Source: an uncultured Bacteroidales bacterium (GTDB lineage: Bacteria; Bacteroidota; Bacteroidia; Bacteroidales; JAUNSR01). From it: a stretch of 33,747 nt of DNA. Both the position numbers and the translations under genes were made by a program. The DNA lies in contig CAMTOJ010000041.1 of the NCBI GenBank assembly GCA_947074145.1, positions 1-33,747 on the forward strand. Direction: 5' to 3'. The notes below the pieces were generated by a model. That model ran no database searches, was not told where the DNA came from, and was given only the letters and a program-made list of their open reading frames with translations. Shown here piece after piece: positions 14,941 through 23,973 of this stretch (its first letter is position 1; every line of letters starts with the position of its first letter).

Positions 14941-16878
14941 TTAATCCCAAGTTTCTTCATCAAGCATACTTGTAGGAGTGAATTCAAGATAGTCTAACAT
15001 TCCTTCTCCTTCTTTCGTTGCTCTCATTTTGAACTTATGAGTTGAAGCTTCAGGAAAATCAAAACGTCCTAATATGCGACGTAATACCTGTGGGTCGAGA
15101 CGGGCTCTTTTTGATGTATAATATCTTGTATTTCCGGATTTGTAACTATTTGGTCCTTTCATATAACCACGGTTACGCATCACTTTATCGTTTTCCTGAA
15201 TCTCTTCTTCTGTTTTATTCTCATCTGATTCCCATCCAATTTTCGGATTAGAAGCATTAATAGTCATATCCAAAGGAATACCGATAGGTTTGTTGTCCCA
15301 ATAAAGCTGAGCCACACCACGAGCACCTGTTGGCTGATATCCGAATCTTACTTCATAAGATCCTTCCGGTATCGGAGGAGTAGTGATATCAAATTCATAA
15401 GTACCAACTAAGAAAAACTCATCACCTTGATAGTCACAATAATCTTCATTAGTAGTAAGGTACATCACTTTTGTATAATCTCTATAACTCATTCTTTCAA
15501 GATATCCTGAAGGGAATAATATAGTATGATTAGATGGAGATGTATATGAAGTACTGTTTCCTCTATAACCGTTATTTGTCAATTCAGGGAAGAAACTTGC
15601 TACATTTAATCTAAGACGCTTGCTGGCAATAGCTTGCTGATAAGCTCTGTCGTAAGCAATGTAACTATCCAATTCATGATAAACACCATTTACAGCTTGT
15701 CCGTCTGTTGCAAGTAGTGAAACGTGCTGATCTGTAAACTGATTATAGTTTATTAAATTTGATCTTTGAGAAGACAAATATGAGATACTCATAAGTGTAT
15801 TTTCAAGCATTGTCTCAAGATATTCATGCATCTGTTCGCTTGGAATATGATTTCTATTTCTATTTTGATCAGTATAAACATCAATCAAAAGACGTTTAGT
15901 TACTAAACGATCAAGCATATGATAAGAAATAAATCTATTCAAAGAGTTTCTTCTGTCAGTAGGATCTGTTATCGAAGCATCTGCCGGATAAACAGGATCA
16001 TAAACCTCTTTTGCAAGGGCTTTTAACTGATCAAGGGCATTTTCTCCGGCTATACTATATTTCTTTTCAAGAAGTGAGTCGCTAAGGACAAACATTGTAT
16101 AACCATATTTTCTTTTTTCAGGAAGAACTGCATCTCCATTGTTTGAAGAAGGTTTATCTGATAAAAGACTTTCGTATTGTTCCGGATCATATGTTTCATC
16201 TTCATATTCTGTAATAAGAAGATCAAGCATACACTCCTTCATTGCTGCAGTGAAAACAGTATAACGACCATTCATTTCAATTGCCTCAGCCAGATTATTT
16301 TCAGTAGGTTGAATCGCTGCATCTATAACGTGTACAATACCATTGTGACACTCTACATTAAGATTAATGATTGCGGATTTATTATTTACATAATAATAAC
16401 CTTCTGTTGCAAGTTTTTCAGATGTAAGTGATACGAAACGATCACTCATTGTTTTATTTAGAATGATACCTTCATTGAAATTGGCATCTTTTAAAGCTGC
16501 ATCTTTTATAACATGATCGTATGCCATTTTAAGCAGTTCATCAGGGCGTAAGTTTTCTTTTAATTCTTCAAAAGAAGTAACACCTTTATCTTTGTACATT
16601 TGATACATAGCTTCATCTGTAGGAATAAAGCATGTATACTCACCATAAGCATTTAGTAATCCTAATACTTGGGTTTCTGTAAGTAATTTATGGAATTCTA
16701 CGAATCCCATTTCATCAGTATCCTCTTCCAGATACTGGCCTATTGTCTGTCCCGTAAACGTGTAATAATTACCGACGTCATCAGCTTCACAAGATGTCAA
16801 TAAAAATAATATTGATAAAAACGGAGCTATGAGACATGAAACTTTCCTCTTAAAACATAATGTTCTATGTGCGATCAT
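14941..16878 (-). CDS. FAS1 (fasciclin) domain surface lipoprotein, module 2 tail
   Basis: 645 residues from the chosen start. A 671-residue frame is open from 16956, but M27 (16878) gives a clean lipoprotein signal (KRK, hydrophobic core, LLTSC with C30), and a TATATTTG promoter box lies between the two starts. EADD after the Cys suggests surface export. FAS1 domain 1 is about 55-190 (YTCFIPTDEAM; NGIVHVIDAAIQP), a diverged FAS1 domain 2 about 200-408 (YTMFVLSDSL; AVNGVYHEL), and a C-terminal beta-rich region about 455-635 carries GSYEVRFGYQPTGARG and NDKVMRNRGYMKGP. It is clearly paralogous to the lipoprotein at 23974-25860. FAS1 domains are adhesion and binding folds. A role in substrate capture beside SusC/SusD is inferred from position. 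Transcribed from its own promoter. Confidence 0.88.
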   Translation of the reverse strand: MIAHRTLCFKRKVSCLIAPFLSILFLLTSCEADDVGNYYTFTGQTIGQYLEEDTDEMGFVEFHKLLTETQVLGLLNAYGEYTCFIPTDEAMYQMYKDKGVTSFEELKENLRPDELLKMAYDHVIKDAALKDANFNEGIILNKTMSDRFVSLTSEKLATEGYYYVNNKSAIINLNVECHNGIVHVIDAAIQPTENNLAEAIEMNGRYTVFTAAMKECMLDLLITEYEDETYDPEQYESLLSDKPSSNNGDAVLPEKRKYGYTMFVLSDSLLEKKYSIAGENALDQLKALAKEVYDPVYPADASITDPTDRRNSLNRFISYHMLDRLVTKRLLIDVYTDQNRNRNHIPSEQMHEYLETMLENTLMSISYLSSQRSNLINYNQFTDQHVSLLATDGQAVNGVYHELDSYIAYDRAYQQAIASKRLRLNVASFFPELTNNGYRGNSTSYTSPSNHTILFPSGYLERMSYRDYTKVMYLTTNEDYCDYQGDEFFLVGTYEFDITTPPIPEGSYEVRFGYQPTGARGVAQLYWDNKPIGIPLDMTINASNPKIGWESDENKTEEEIQENDKVMRNRGYMKGPNSYKSGNTRYYTSKRARLDPQVLRRILGRFDFPEASTHKFKMRATKEGEGMLDYLEFTPTSMLDEETWD

Positions 16879-16922
16879 GATAGTCTGTGTTTGTAATAAT
16901 AATAGTGTTATAATTGTAATGA

Positions 16923-16930
16923 CAAATATA
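16923..16930 (-). promoter_or_regulatory. -7 box that fixes the start of the last FAS1 gene
   Basis: The minus strand reads TATATTTG, a full TAnnTTTG match, 44 bases before the ATG at 16878 and downstream of the ATG at 16956. Transcription from it could not include the longer start. No good TTG at -33 (ATG 23 bases upstream). Confidence 0.55.
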
Positions 16931-16985
16931 GTAATTTCATAAGAATCGAATATCATTAAAGATAATTATTCTTCTATTTATCAGT

Positions 16986-17023
16986 AAAAAAGCCCCAAAG
17001 ACAGAGATCTATGGGACTTTTTT
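16986..17023 (-). terminator. Terminator ending the seven-gene FAS1-SusCD operon
   Basis: AAAAAAG-C-CCC (16986-16996) pairs with GGG-A-CTTTTTT (17013-17023) with one mismatch and a 16-nt loop. Six U end the minus-strand stem. It lies just after the SusD stop at 17041 and before the promoter of the next FAS1 gene. Confidence 0.75.
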
Positions 17024-17040
17024 ATAATATTTATCTCTGA

Positions 17041-18963
17041 TTATTTGAAATCTTCAACATTTATCATCTTATTGTCTTCCGGAATAAACCATTTATTCTC
17101 GTCAAGGAACATTCCCGCATTCAGAGTAACGTTGCTGACTTTAGTTGCCATTACATCTCCAAAGAAGTTATCGTTTCTGTGTTTTCCGCTGATAGATTTA
17201 TATCTTTTTGCGAATCTATAAAGATCAAAGAAACGGTTTCCTTCATATGATGTTTCCAACGCGTGTTCAACAAATATCAAATTATTGACATATGCAATTG
17301 AGTCATCTTTACATTCTGCAATAATATTTGAATATTCTGCTGTATTTGGAGCAGGAATCATAATAGGATTACCTTCTGCATCTAAATCTTCTGTTGCCAA
17401 ATAATGAGTAAAGTCTTTTATTACATAAGTAGTATCTTTATCTGCATCACCGCATCCGCGCATATGAACTCCTGAAACATATCCATCAGCAAAAGACGGT
17501 AAAGATAGTTGCATATAAGAAGGAAGATAAATATTCTCCTGGATTACTCCGTTTTCATCTGTTGTATAAACAACTTCTTTTTCATGATTAGGAACTATCG
17601 ATTTATCAGCTATATTAGTATTAGAAAGACCATGTTTCAATACTGCCATTGCAAGATTTGGTTTTCCAAGGCCATTTACAGCTTCTGCATAACGAAGATA
17701 TATCATTGACTGTCGTGTTATAGGACATATGAAATAGGAATTGCTAACTTTTTCAGATTCTCCATCTTCTTCGTCCGATTCAACTTCATAACTTTCCGTA
17801 AAGAGTCTTACTGTATATTTATGAATTTTCTTATAATCATCCTTATCCTCTTTTGTCGAAATTAAACCGTCATATTTTCTTATATCTCCTGTATAGTCAC
17901 CTGTTGTTCTATAATAACCAACATAATAAGCAGGGACTTCATCAGTAACATACATTTCTCCGTAATAAACCTGATCATCAAAATATTTTATAGAATTTGG
18001 TGTAGGTATAATCTCAAGAGAGTCGTTCATTGCATAAATTTGCGACTGATAACCGTAAACATCTGAGTTTACAATAGATCCTATAATCTCATTATTATTT
18101 CGAGAAGGTTTATGCAAGTTTATCCAATTATTAGGTTTCTTGGCTCCTGTAAAACCAAGTTTATTCATAACAAGTCCACAATTGTAATCATTGTCTAGAT
18201 AATAATACTGTTTATTAATCTGTTCCATATACATAGTAGCAGCCATCTCATAATCACCTTTTGAATTATTTATTGAGGCTCTTGTCAAATAAAGATCACC
18301 AAGCATTAATTTTATAGGATAGAATGATTTTACACTCGGATAACCTGAAATCTCTCCAAGATCAGCTTGGTTCTCATCTTTATGAGGGGCAAGATCAGCT
18401 ATCAAAACAGAAATAATCGATTCCAGATCCATCTCTGTATAATTGTTGATATCACCAACCTCAATGATTGGCTTGTCATACCATTTCACGTTATTATAAC
18501 CTAATCCTAACTGGAAATAAGTCCATGCACGAATTGTTTTTGCTGCAACATAGTATCTGCGATTTGCCATGTTATTGCTAATAACTGTAGTTGTATCAAT
18601 ATTATGTATAACATAATTACAGTTGTTTATAACCGCATAATAATCTTTTGTATTACGATACGGATTGTCAGGCAAAGAATAGTTATAGCTATTCATCTCC
18701 TGAAGATAGACATCCGCTTTTTCGGTAGTTGACATAAGATCAGCTCTTATCTCACCCTGTAATACATATCTGTCTGCCAATGGCTGTAATTTCGAAAGAA
18801 TACCAGCCATCGAATACAAAGTATCATTGATGGAACCCATACCATGATCTTTTTCTAAAAGCAGTTTGTTAGAGTCAGTATCAAGCATATCACTACAACT
18901 AACCATAGTGAGGCTGAATAACCCTGTCAACAAAGCAAGTGACGATTTGATAAATTTATTCAT
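17041..18963 (-). CDS. SusD/RagB family outer-membrane lipoprotein, module 2
   Basis: 640 residues, longer than a typical SusD of about 500-600. Lipoprotein signal with C23 (LTMVSC), then acidic SDMLDTD, consistent with surface export. The N-terminal helical TPR-type region includes YYAVINNCNYVIHNID (about 108-123) and AAKTIRAWTYFQLGLGY. The C-terminal RagB region contains the family signature GNRFFDLYRFAKRY near 590-604. SusD proteins form a lid over the SusC barrel and help bind the substrate on the outer face. The partner is the SusC at 19040-22201. A 76-base gap containing a perfect hairpin separates the two, so the genes may be translated or processed unequally. Substrate unknown. Confidence 0.93.
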   Translation of the reverse strand: MNKFIKSSLALLTGLFSLTMVSCSDMLDTDSNKLLLEKDHGMGSINDTLYSMAGILSKLQPLADRYVLQGEIRADLMSTTEKADVYLQEMNSYNYSLPDNPYRNTKDYYAVINNCNYVIHNIDTTTVISNNMANRRYYVAAKTIRAWTYFQLGLGYNNVKWYDKPIIEVGDINNYTEMDLESIISVLIADLAPHKDENQADLGEISGYPSVKSFYPIKLMLGDLYLTRASINNSKGDYEMAATMYMEQINKQYYYLDNDYNCGLVMNKLGFTGAKKPNNWINLHKPSRNNNEIIGSIVNSDVYGYQSQIYAMNDSLEIIPTPNSIKYFDDQVYYGEMYVTDEVPAYYVGYYRTTGDYTGDIRKYDGLISTKEDKDDYKKIHKYTVRLFTESYEVESDEEDGESEKVSNSYFICPITRQSMIYLRYAEAVNGLGKPNLAMAVLKHGLSNTNIADKSIVPNHEKEVVYTTDENGVIQENIYLPSYMQLSLPSFADGYVSGVHMRGCGDADKDTTYVIKDFTHYLATEDLDAEGNPIMIPAPNTAEYSNIIAECKDDSIAYVNNLIFVEHALETSYEGNRFFDLYRFAKRYKSISGKHRNDNFFGDVMATKVSNVTLNAGMFLDENKWFIPEDNKMINVEDFK

Positions 18964-18978
18964 AACTTAAATTTTGTT

Positions 18979-19010
18979 GAAGTATCCGACTCTGTAAAGC
19001 CGGATACTTC
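18979..19010 (-). other. Perfect hairpin in the SusC-SusD junction
   Basis: GAAGTATCCG (18979-18988) pairs perfectly with CGGATACTTC (19001-19010) with a 12-nt loop, 15 bases before the SusD start codon. No U-run follows on the minus strand, so it is not a standard terminator. It may stabilise the SusD end of a processed mRNA or tune SusD translation. Confidence 0.7.
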
Positions 19011-19039
19011 GTTATGTTTGCTTTTTAACTTAATTGTGA

Positions 19040-22000
19040 TTATAGGCTGATTTTCACACCTACATAATAACTACGGGTTGATGGAAGAAGTCCATTATCG
19101 ATTCCCTGATATAGTACAGAATTTCCTGCTGAAACCTCAGGATCCGTTCCTGTATATTTAGTCCATGTCCAAACATTGTTACAAGAACCCCAAACTGTTA
19201 TACCTGTAAGGAATTTAGGTTTAACCGGTAACTCATAAGACAGCTGAATACTTTTTATCTTAAGATATGATCCGTCTTCAATCCAACGATCGGAGAATCT
19301 AGAGTTCCCCATCGGGTCACCATACATAGCTTTAGGACTAGAAGTCTGTTGACCTTCGGCAGTCCATCTTGTCAACATTGCAGATGACTGATTGTGGAGA
19401 TTAGATCCTGCTTCAAGCATTGCTCTGTTATAGTTATAGATATCATTTCCATATGAGTAAGTAAATAATGCACTCAAAGAAAGATTTCCTATGGCAAGTT
19501 TACCGGAGAAACTTCCATAAAAATCAGGATTTGGATCGCCGATAATAACTTTGTCTTTTTCATTTATAATACCATCACCGTAAACATCTACAAATTTAAC
19601 ATCACCGGCTCCGAAGTTTGTAAATGAACCATTTTGTTCAAGTATTTTCAACCCGTCTGCCGCAGCTTCTTGTGATGTTGAATAAACACCGTCAGTTTTA
19701 TATCCATAGAATACTCCTGCTGCTGAACCTTTTCTTGTAAGAATTTCTGCTCCGTAAATATCTGTCAAATATTCCTGACCGCTCAAATTGGTAATCTCAT
19801 TTTTATATTTTCCGATGCTTGCGCTAACGTCAAATCTTACTTTATTAACATTCAACACTTTTACATATGCAGAAGCTTCAAAACCTTTATTTGACATCTC
19901 TCCGTCATTACCCCAGTAATAATCAAGACCTGTATGTTCAGGTAATTGTTTCATCATCAAAAGATCTTTTGTTTTTGAATCATAAAGATCGGCAGAAACA
20001 GAAAGACGATCATCAAATATAGATAGATCAAGACCAACACTACTTCTATATGTTGTTTCCCATTGTAGTTTTGGATTTGCAAGATTTGAAAGAACATAAC
20101 CGTTTAGTTTGCCAAGGAATTGGATAGAAGTAAAGTATGCATTTTGAGCATAATTTTGAATTCCATCATTTCCTGTTACGCTATATCCTGCGCGAAGTTT
20201 CAACAGATTGATAAATGAAGCCGATTGCATAAACTCTTCAGCAGAGATTAGCCACCCTGCATTTACTGATGGGAAAAATCCCCAATTAGTTCCAAACAAC
20301 TTGAACCCACCTTCTGTTTTAGATCCGAAGTTTGATGATGCATCCATTGACGCAGCTACCGAAAGTAGGTATTTACCGGCATAAGCATAGTCGGCTGCTG
20401 CATAAGTTGATATATATTTTGTTGTATTGTTTGCTCCTAAGATTGTTCTGAAATCAGTAGCATCTCCAACTTTAGTTGCATTTTCACCACCATTATGACC
20501 CTGAATAAAATCAGCTTCATATTGATTCATCATATATCTCCAACCTAAATAAGCATCAATAGTGCTGTTTCCTGCTTTATTGCTGTAAGTAAGTCTTGAA
20601 TCATCAAAAATCGCTAAATCTCTCATCGCTTGAGAAGAAACATAATCATAAATAACACCTAAAGTAGTTCCATTTTCACTTAAATGATAATAAGGAGCCA
20701 TACCGTTTCTAGGAGCAAGGAAATCCTCTTTTGTTTTATTAAGACTATAATCAAACATCGTCTCAAGTTTGAAATTCTTGTTTAATATGAACTGAGGATT
20801 TACTCCAATATTAAATCTATATTGTTTCATCTTATTGATTGAATTTTCAACCAAAGCAGATGGATTACTTACACCGAATTCATCACCGGAGTCATAAACT
20901 TGAGTTATAAGTCCTGTTGTAGTATATGAATAAGGACTTAAAAATGGAGCTTTAATCTTACTTAGGTAAGTTAATGATGTTCGTTCATCAACACCATCGT
21001 CAAGAAGATATCTCTGAATATTTGTAAAACCTACATTCCATCCAAGTTTTAACCAACTCGCTAAGTTAATATCCGCATTAAAACGAGTATTGATACGATT
21101 CATATCTATCGATTTAATCGCCCCATCATTACCTGTGTATCCAAGAGAGAAGTTATAAAGAGCCTTTTCATCTCCCCCGTTCACATTAAGGTGATAGTTT
21201 TGAGTTGAACCTGTCTGATAAACCTCGTCTTCCCAATCAGTATTATTGTGATATTTAGAATATGATGGACGATTAGAATCATTATTCAAAAAGTCAAGTC
21301 TTTCAACAGCACTAACCGATACACCTTCTATAGTTCCAAGCATTTCTGAAAGGTAAGTTCTGTATTGATCAGCCCCCATTACCGGAATTGTTTTAGGTTT
21401 TTCATTCCATCCGTAGAAAGCTTTTAAATCAATTGTTGTAGTCATATCCTTACCTCTTTTGGTATTGATAAGTATTACACCGTTAGATGCTTTACTACCG
21501 TAAATAGAATTACCATCTTTTAAAACTGTTACACTTTCAATATCACTTGGGTCAATATCAAACAAAGGGTTTGAATAAAAACCTTTATGAATTGATTCTG
21601 CATCAAAAAGATTATTCCAAATCACTCCGTCTATTACATATAATGGCTGTGCATTGGCGTTAATAGAATTAAGACCTCTGATAAATAAAGAAGAACCAAC
21701 TCCTGCTTGTCCTGAACGACTTATACCTCTTACTTCACCACCAAGTCCATTACTAATCAGATCATCTACTGTTAAAGGTTGAGCGACATCCAGATTTGCA
21801 ACATTTCTATTTGAAGTCGGAAGTTGAGAAGATCTTTTTTCTCCGTTTAAAGTTGCTTTATCATCAAATAGATTTGAAAATTTATTTGAATATAGATTTA
21901 TTGTGACATCTTTTCTTCCTCTTACAGCTATCTCTCTTTCCTGATAATCGAATGCTTTAACAATAAGAATAGCACTTGTGGATGTTACCTTAATATTAAA

Positions 22001-22201
22001 ATTACCATTCTCATCCGTTGTTGATGAAAAAGGATGATTTGCCACAGTAATCTGTGCTGCGGCAACTGGCGCCTTACTATATGCATTTCGGACATTACCT
22101 GATATTGTCAAAGTATCTCCCGCTGCAAAAGTGTTGGCTAAAAAGGAAAGAGTAAAAAATACCGATATCAGATATTTTAAACTAAATTTTTTGCCTTTCA
22201 T
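19040..22201 (-). CDS. SusC/RagA family TonB-linked outer-membrane protein, module 2
   Basis: A 1053-residue outer-membrane transporter. Signal peptide ends near NTFA/AG (about 26). A carboxypeptidase-regulatory-like beta-sandwich follows (about 31-110: LTISGNVRNAYSKAPV, TTDENGNFNIKV), then the TonB-dependent plug with SSLFIRGLNSINANAQPLYV and SIYGSKASNGVILI (about 165-245), then the 22-strand barrel to a C-terminal Leu (YYVGVKISL). It imports large substrates across the outer membrane with TonB energy, capped by SusD. It follows the FAS1 gene by 33 bases in the same operon. No STN anti-sigma-interaction domain is present, which fits the lack of an ECF sigma pair nearby. Confidence 0.95.
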   Translation of the reverse strand: MKGKKFSLKYLISVFFTLSFLANTFAAGDTLTISGNVRNAYSKAPVAAAQITVANHPFSSTTDENGNFNIKVTSTSAILIVKAFDYQEREIAVRGRKDVTINLYSNKFSNLFDDKATLNGEKRSSQLPTSNRNVANLDVAQPLTVDDLISNGLGGEVRGISRSGQAGVGSSLFIRGLNSINANAQPLYVIDGVIWNNLFDAESIHKGFYSNPLFDIDPSDIESVTVLKDGNSIYGSKASNGVILINTKRGKDMTTTIDLKAFYGWNEKPKTIPVMGADQYRTYLSEMLGTIEGVSVSAVERLDFLNNDSNRPSYSKYHNNTDWEDEVYQTGSTQNYHLNVNGGDEKALYNFSLGYTGNDGAIKSIDMNRINTRFNADINLASWLKLGWNVGFTNIQRYLLDDGVDERTSLTYLSKIKAPFLSPYSYTTTGLITQVYDSGDEFGVSNPSALVENSINKMKQYRFNIGVNPQFILNKNFKLETMFDYSLNKTKEDFLAPRNGMAPYYHLSENGTTLGVIYDYVSSQAMRDLAIFDDSRLTYSNKAGNSTIDAYLGWRYMMNQYEADFIQGHNGGENATKVGDATDFRTILGANNTTKYISTYAAADYAYAGKYLLSVAASMDASSNFGSKTEGGFKLFGTNWGFFPSVNAGWLISAEEFMQSASFINLLKLRAGYSVTGNDGIQNYAQNAYFTSIQFLGKLNGYVLSNLANPKLQWETTYRSSVGLDLSIFDDRLSVSADLYDSKTKDLLMMKQLPEHTGLDYYWGNDGEMSNKGFEASAYVKVLNVNKVRFDVSASIGKYKNEITNLSGQEYLTDIYGAEILTRKGSAAGVFYGYKTDGVYSTSQEAAADGLKILEQNGSFTNFGAGDVKFVDVYGDGIINEKDKVIIGDPNPDFYGSFSGKLAIGNLSLSALFTYSYGNDIYNYNRAMLEAGSNLHNQSSAMLTRWTAEGQQTSSPKAMYGDPMGNSRFSDRWIEDGSYLKIKSIQLSYELPVKPKFLTGITVWGSCNNVWTWTKYTGTDPEVSAGNSVLYQGIDNGLLPSTRSYYVGVKISL

Positions 22202-22234
22202 ATTTATTGATTTCTTTTAATTACTCATTAATTT

Positions 22235-23938
22235 TTATTCTACCGGCTCAAAGATTATATAGTCAAGATGAAAATCTTTTGAATAGGTATTTCTTTCACT
22301 TCTTGTTACAGTCGATATGATATCAAATGTTACTTTAACATTTGATTTTTCATAATCAGATGTCGTAGATAGCAAGTCGCAGTATGGAAATTCAAAGTTT
22401 TCAAGAACCAATATCTTTCCGGTCTCATTTTCCGCAGGATCATAAATAAAATTCTTATTTACAATAATTGTACTTTGTGAGTCATCAGCAAGCTCTTCGA
22501 CAAACTTCTTTTTACCATCTTCAAAATATGTAAGATTAAATCCCAATTTATTAGGCATTGCCGAAGGACGGAATTTAGCATAAATATTATATTTACCGGA
22601 GCGTACATCCGGGATATAATACTTAATACGTGGCGGTTGAGGATAATATTTCAATGATGTTAAAGTGATATAAGCACCAAATCGAGCTTCCGTTTCTCCA
22701 TTATTATTTGTGATAGTATAATTATAACTCGTTACAGCAACACTTGATGTTTCAATATCATCTTGACCTGCAACCGGAGATGGAATCTGAACAAGATCAT
22801 AACCGTATGATGTACGTCCTGCTGATAAAGTTATTTTTGGCTGCCAGGTTTCTTCATTTGTGAATGGTAAAGAATCTGTCACATATACAGTACCGTTACT
22901 TATTTGTTCTTGATGTATAATATTGCTACCGAATAATCTTGCAGGTGCTGTAAACGAACTTTTAATTGTCGAAAAAATAGAATCTTTCTCAGATGTCATT
23001 GACGTAATATTCTCCGGTAAAGTTCTGAATATATTATTTGCCAATATGTTATACATTGCATGATATGACGATAATGAGTCTGCTTCTTGGTCTGAATACA
23101 TATTTGCAATCTTATCGAAATTAAATCCGGCTTTAATCTTTTCATAAGATTTTATCCAGGCATCATTATTTACAAGTATTGCAGCCTGATAAATACTATC
23201 TTCAACATTTATGTCAGCAATTTTGTCAAGGATAATATTCTCTTGTTTCCAAATTGTATCATAAACAGGATCACCATTACCGTCTGTACCAATCTCCACA
23301 CTTAATGATTTATCAAGTACACTGTCATTATACGCATAAAGATATTTTTTCAATGAATCAAGTCCGGCAGTTTCTCCTATATATTCAAGGATATTAAATT
23401 TATAAGGGACAACGTCAGCATCAATTCTATATATGACACCATTGTTAACACCTTGTGAAATAAACTCACCTACATTCACTAATTTCTGTTCTCCTATGGT
23501 ATATCCTCCGTTCTCATTAGCGAAAACATGTATTTTACCATTTTTCATTTTAACAGCTCTTCTCTGTAAAGATGAAGTTGAATAAGAAAACAGTGCAATA
23601 TGATTGGCAACAATATTTTTAATATATGCAGGATTATTTTTAATATACTCCGCATTATTTCTATTTTTCATAACCTCATTAAGAGCATCATTTGATGGAG
23701 CCCAAACGGTGTACATTTGAGGAGATGAAAGTAAAGTCTCATAACCGGCATCCTTAATAAGAGTTACAAAATCAGAGAAGTCACTATTTTGCTGAAGATA
23801 CTCCATACATGTAATATCCAGCTTTCCGGTTGACTCAACACTCTGATTATAATGGTTGTCAAACTCATCGGTACAAGAGGCTAAGCCTGCTCCGATAGCC
23901 GAAACCATCAAAATGTTATATTTAAAATTCTTTATCAT
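22235..23938 (-). CDS. FAS1 (fasciclin) domain surface lipoprotein, module 2 head
   Basis: 567 residues. Lipoprotein signal with C22 (AGLASC) followed by TDEFDNH, acidic as in surface-exported lipoproteins. FAS1 domain 1 at about 45-178 has both conserved blocks (YTVWAPSNDALNEVM at 76-90; NNGVIYRIDADVVPY at 165-179). A second, more diverged FAS1-like domain follows to about 365 and ends with NGTVYVTDSLPF. The last 200 residues are a beta-rich region unlike that of the 645-residue paralogue and end in LDYIIFEPVE. It is the first gene of the second FAS1-SusC-SusD-FAS1 module and lies 35 bases after the previous gene. The role as a surface binding protein is inferred from position and export signal. 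Confidence 0.87.
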   Translation of the reverse strand: MIKNFKYNILMVSAIGAGLASCTDEFDNHYNQSVESTGKLDITCMEYLQQNSDFSDFVTLIKDAGYETLLSSPQMYTVWAPSNDALNEVMKNRNNAEYIKNNPAYIKNIVANHIALFSYSTSSLQRRAVKMKNGKIHVFANENGGYTIGEQKLVNVGEFISQGVNNGVIYRIDADVVPYKFNILEYIGETAGLDSLKKYLYAYNDSVLDKSLSVEIGTDGNGDPVYDTIWKQENIILDKIADINVEDSIYQAAILVNNDAWIKSYEKIKAGFNFDKIANMYSDQEADSLSSYHAMYNILANNIFRTLPENITSMTSEKDSIFSTIKSSFTAPARLFGSNIIHQEQISNGTVYVTDSLPFTNEETWQPKITLSAGRTSYGYDLVQIPSPVAGQDDIETSSVAVTSYNYTITNNNGETEARFGAYITLTSLKYYPQPPRIKYYIPDVRSGKYNIYAKFRPSAMPNKLGFNLTYFEDGKKKFVEELADDSQSTIIVNKNFIYDPAENETGKILVLENFEFPYCDLLSTTSDYEKSNVKVTFDIISTVTRSERNTYSKDFHLDYIIFEPVE

Positions 23939-23973
23939 TGTATTTAATTTTATACGATTGTGAATTGAAATTA

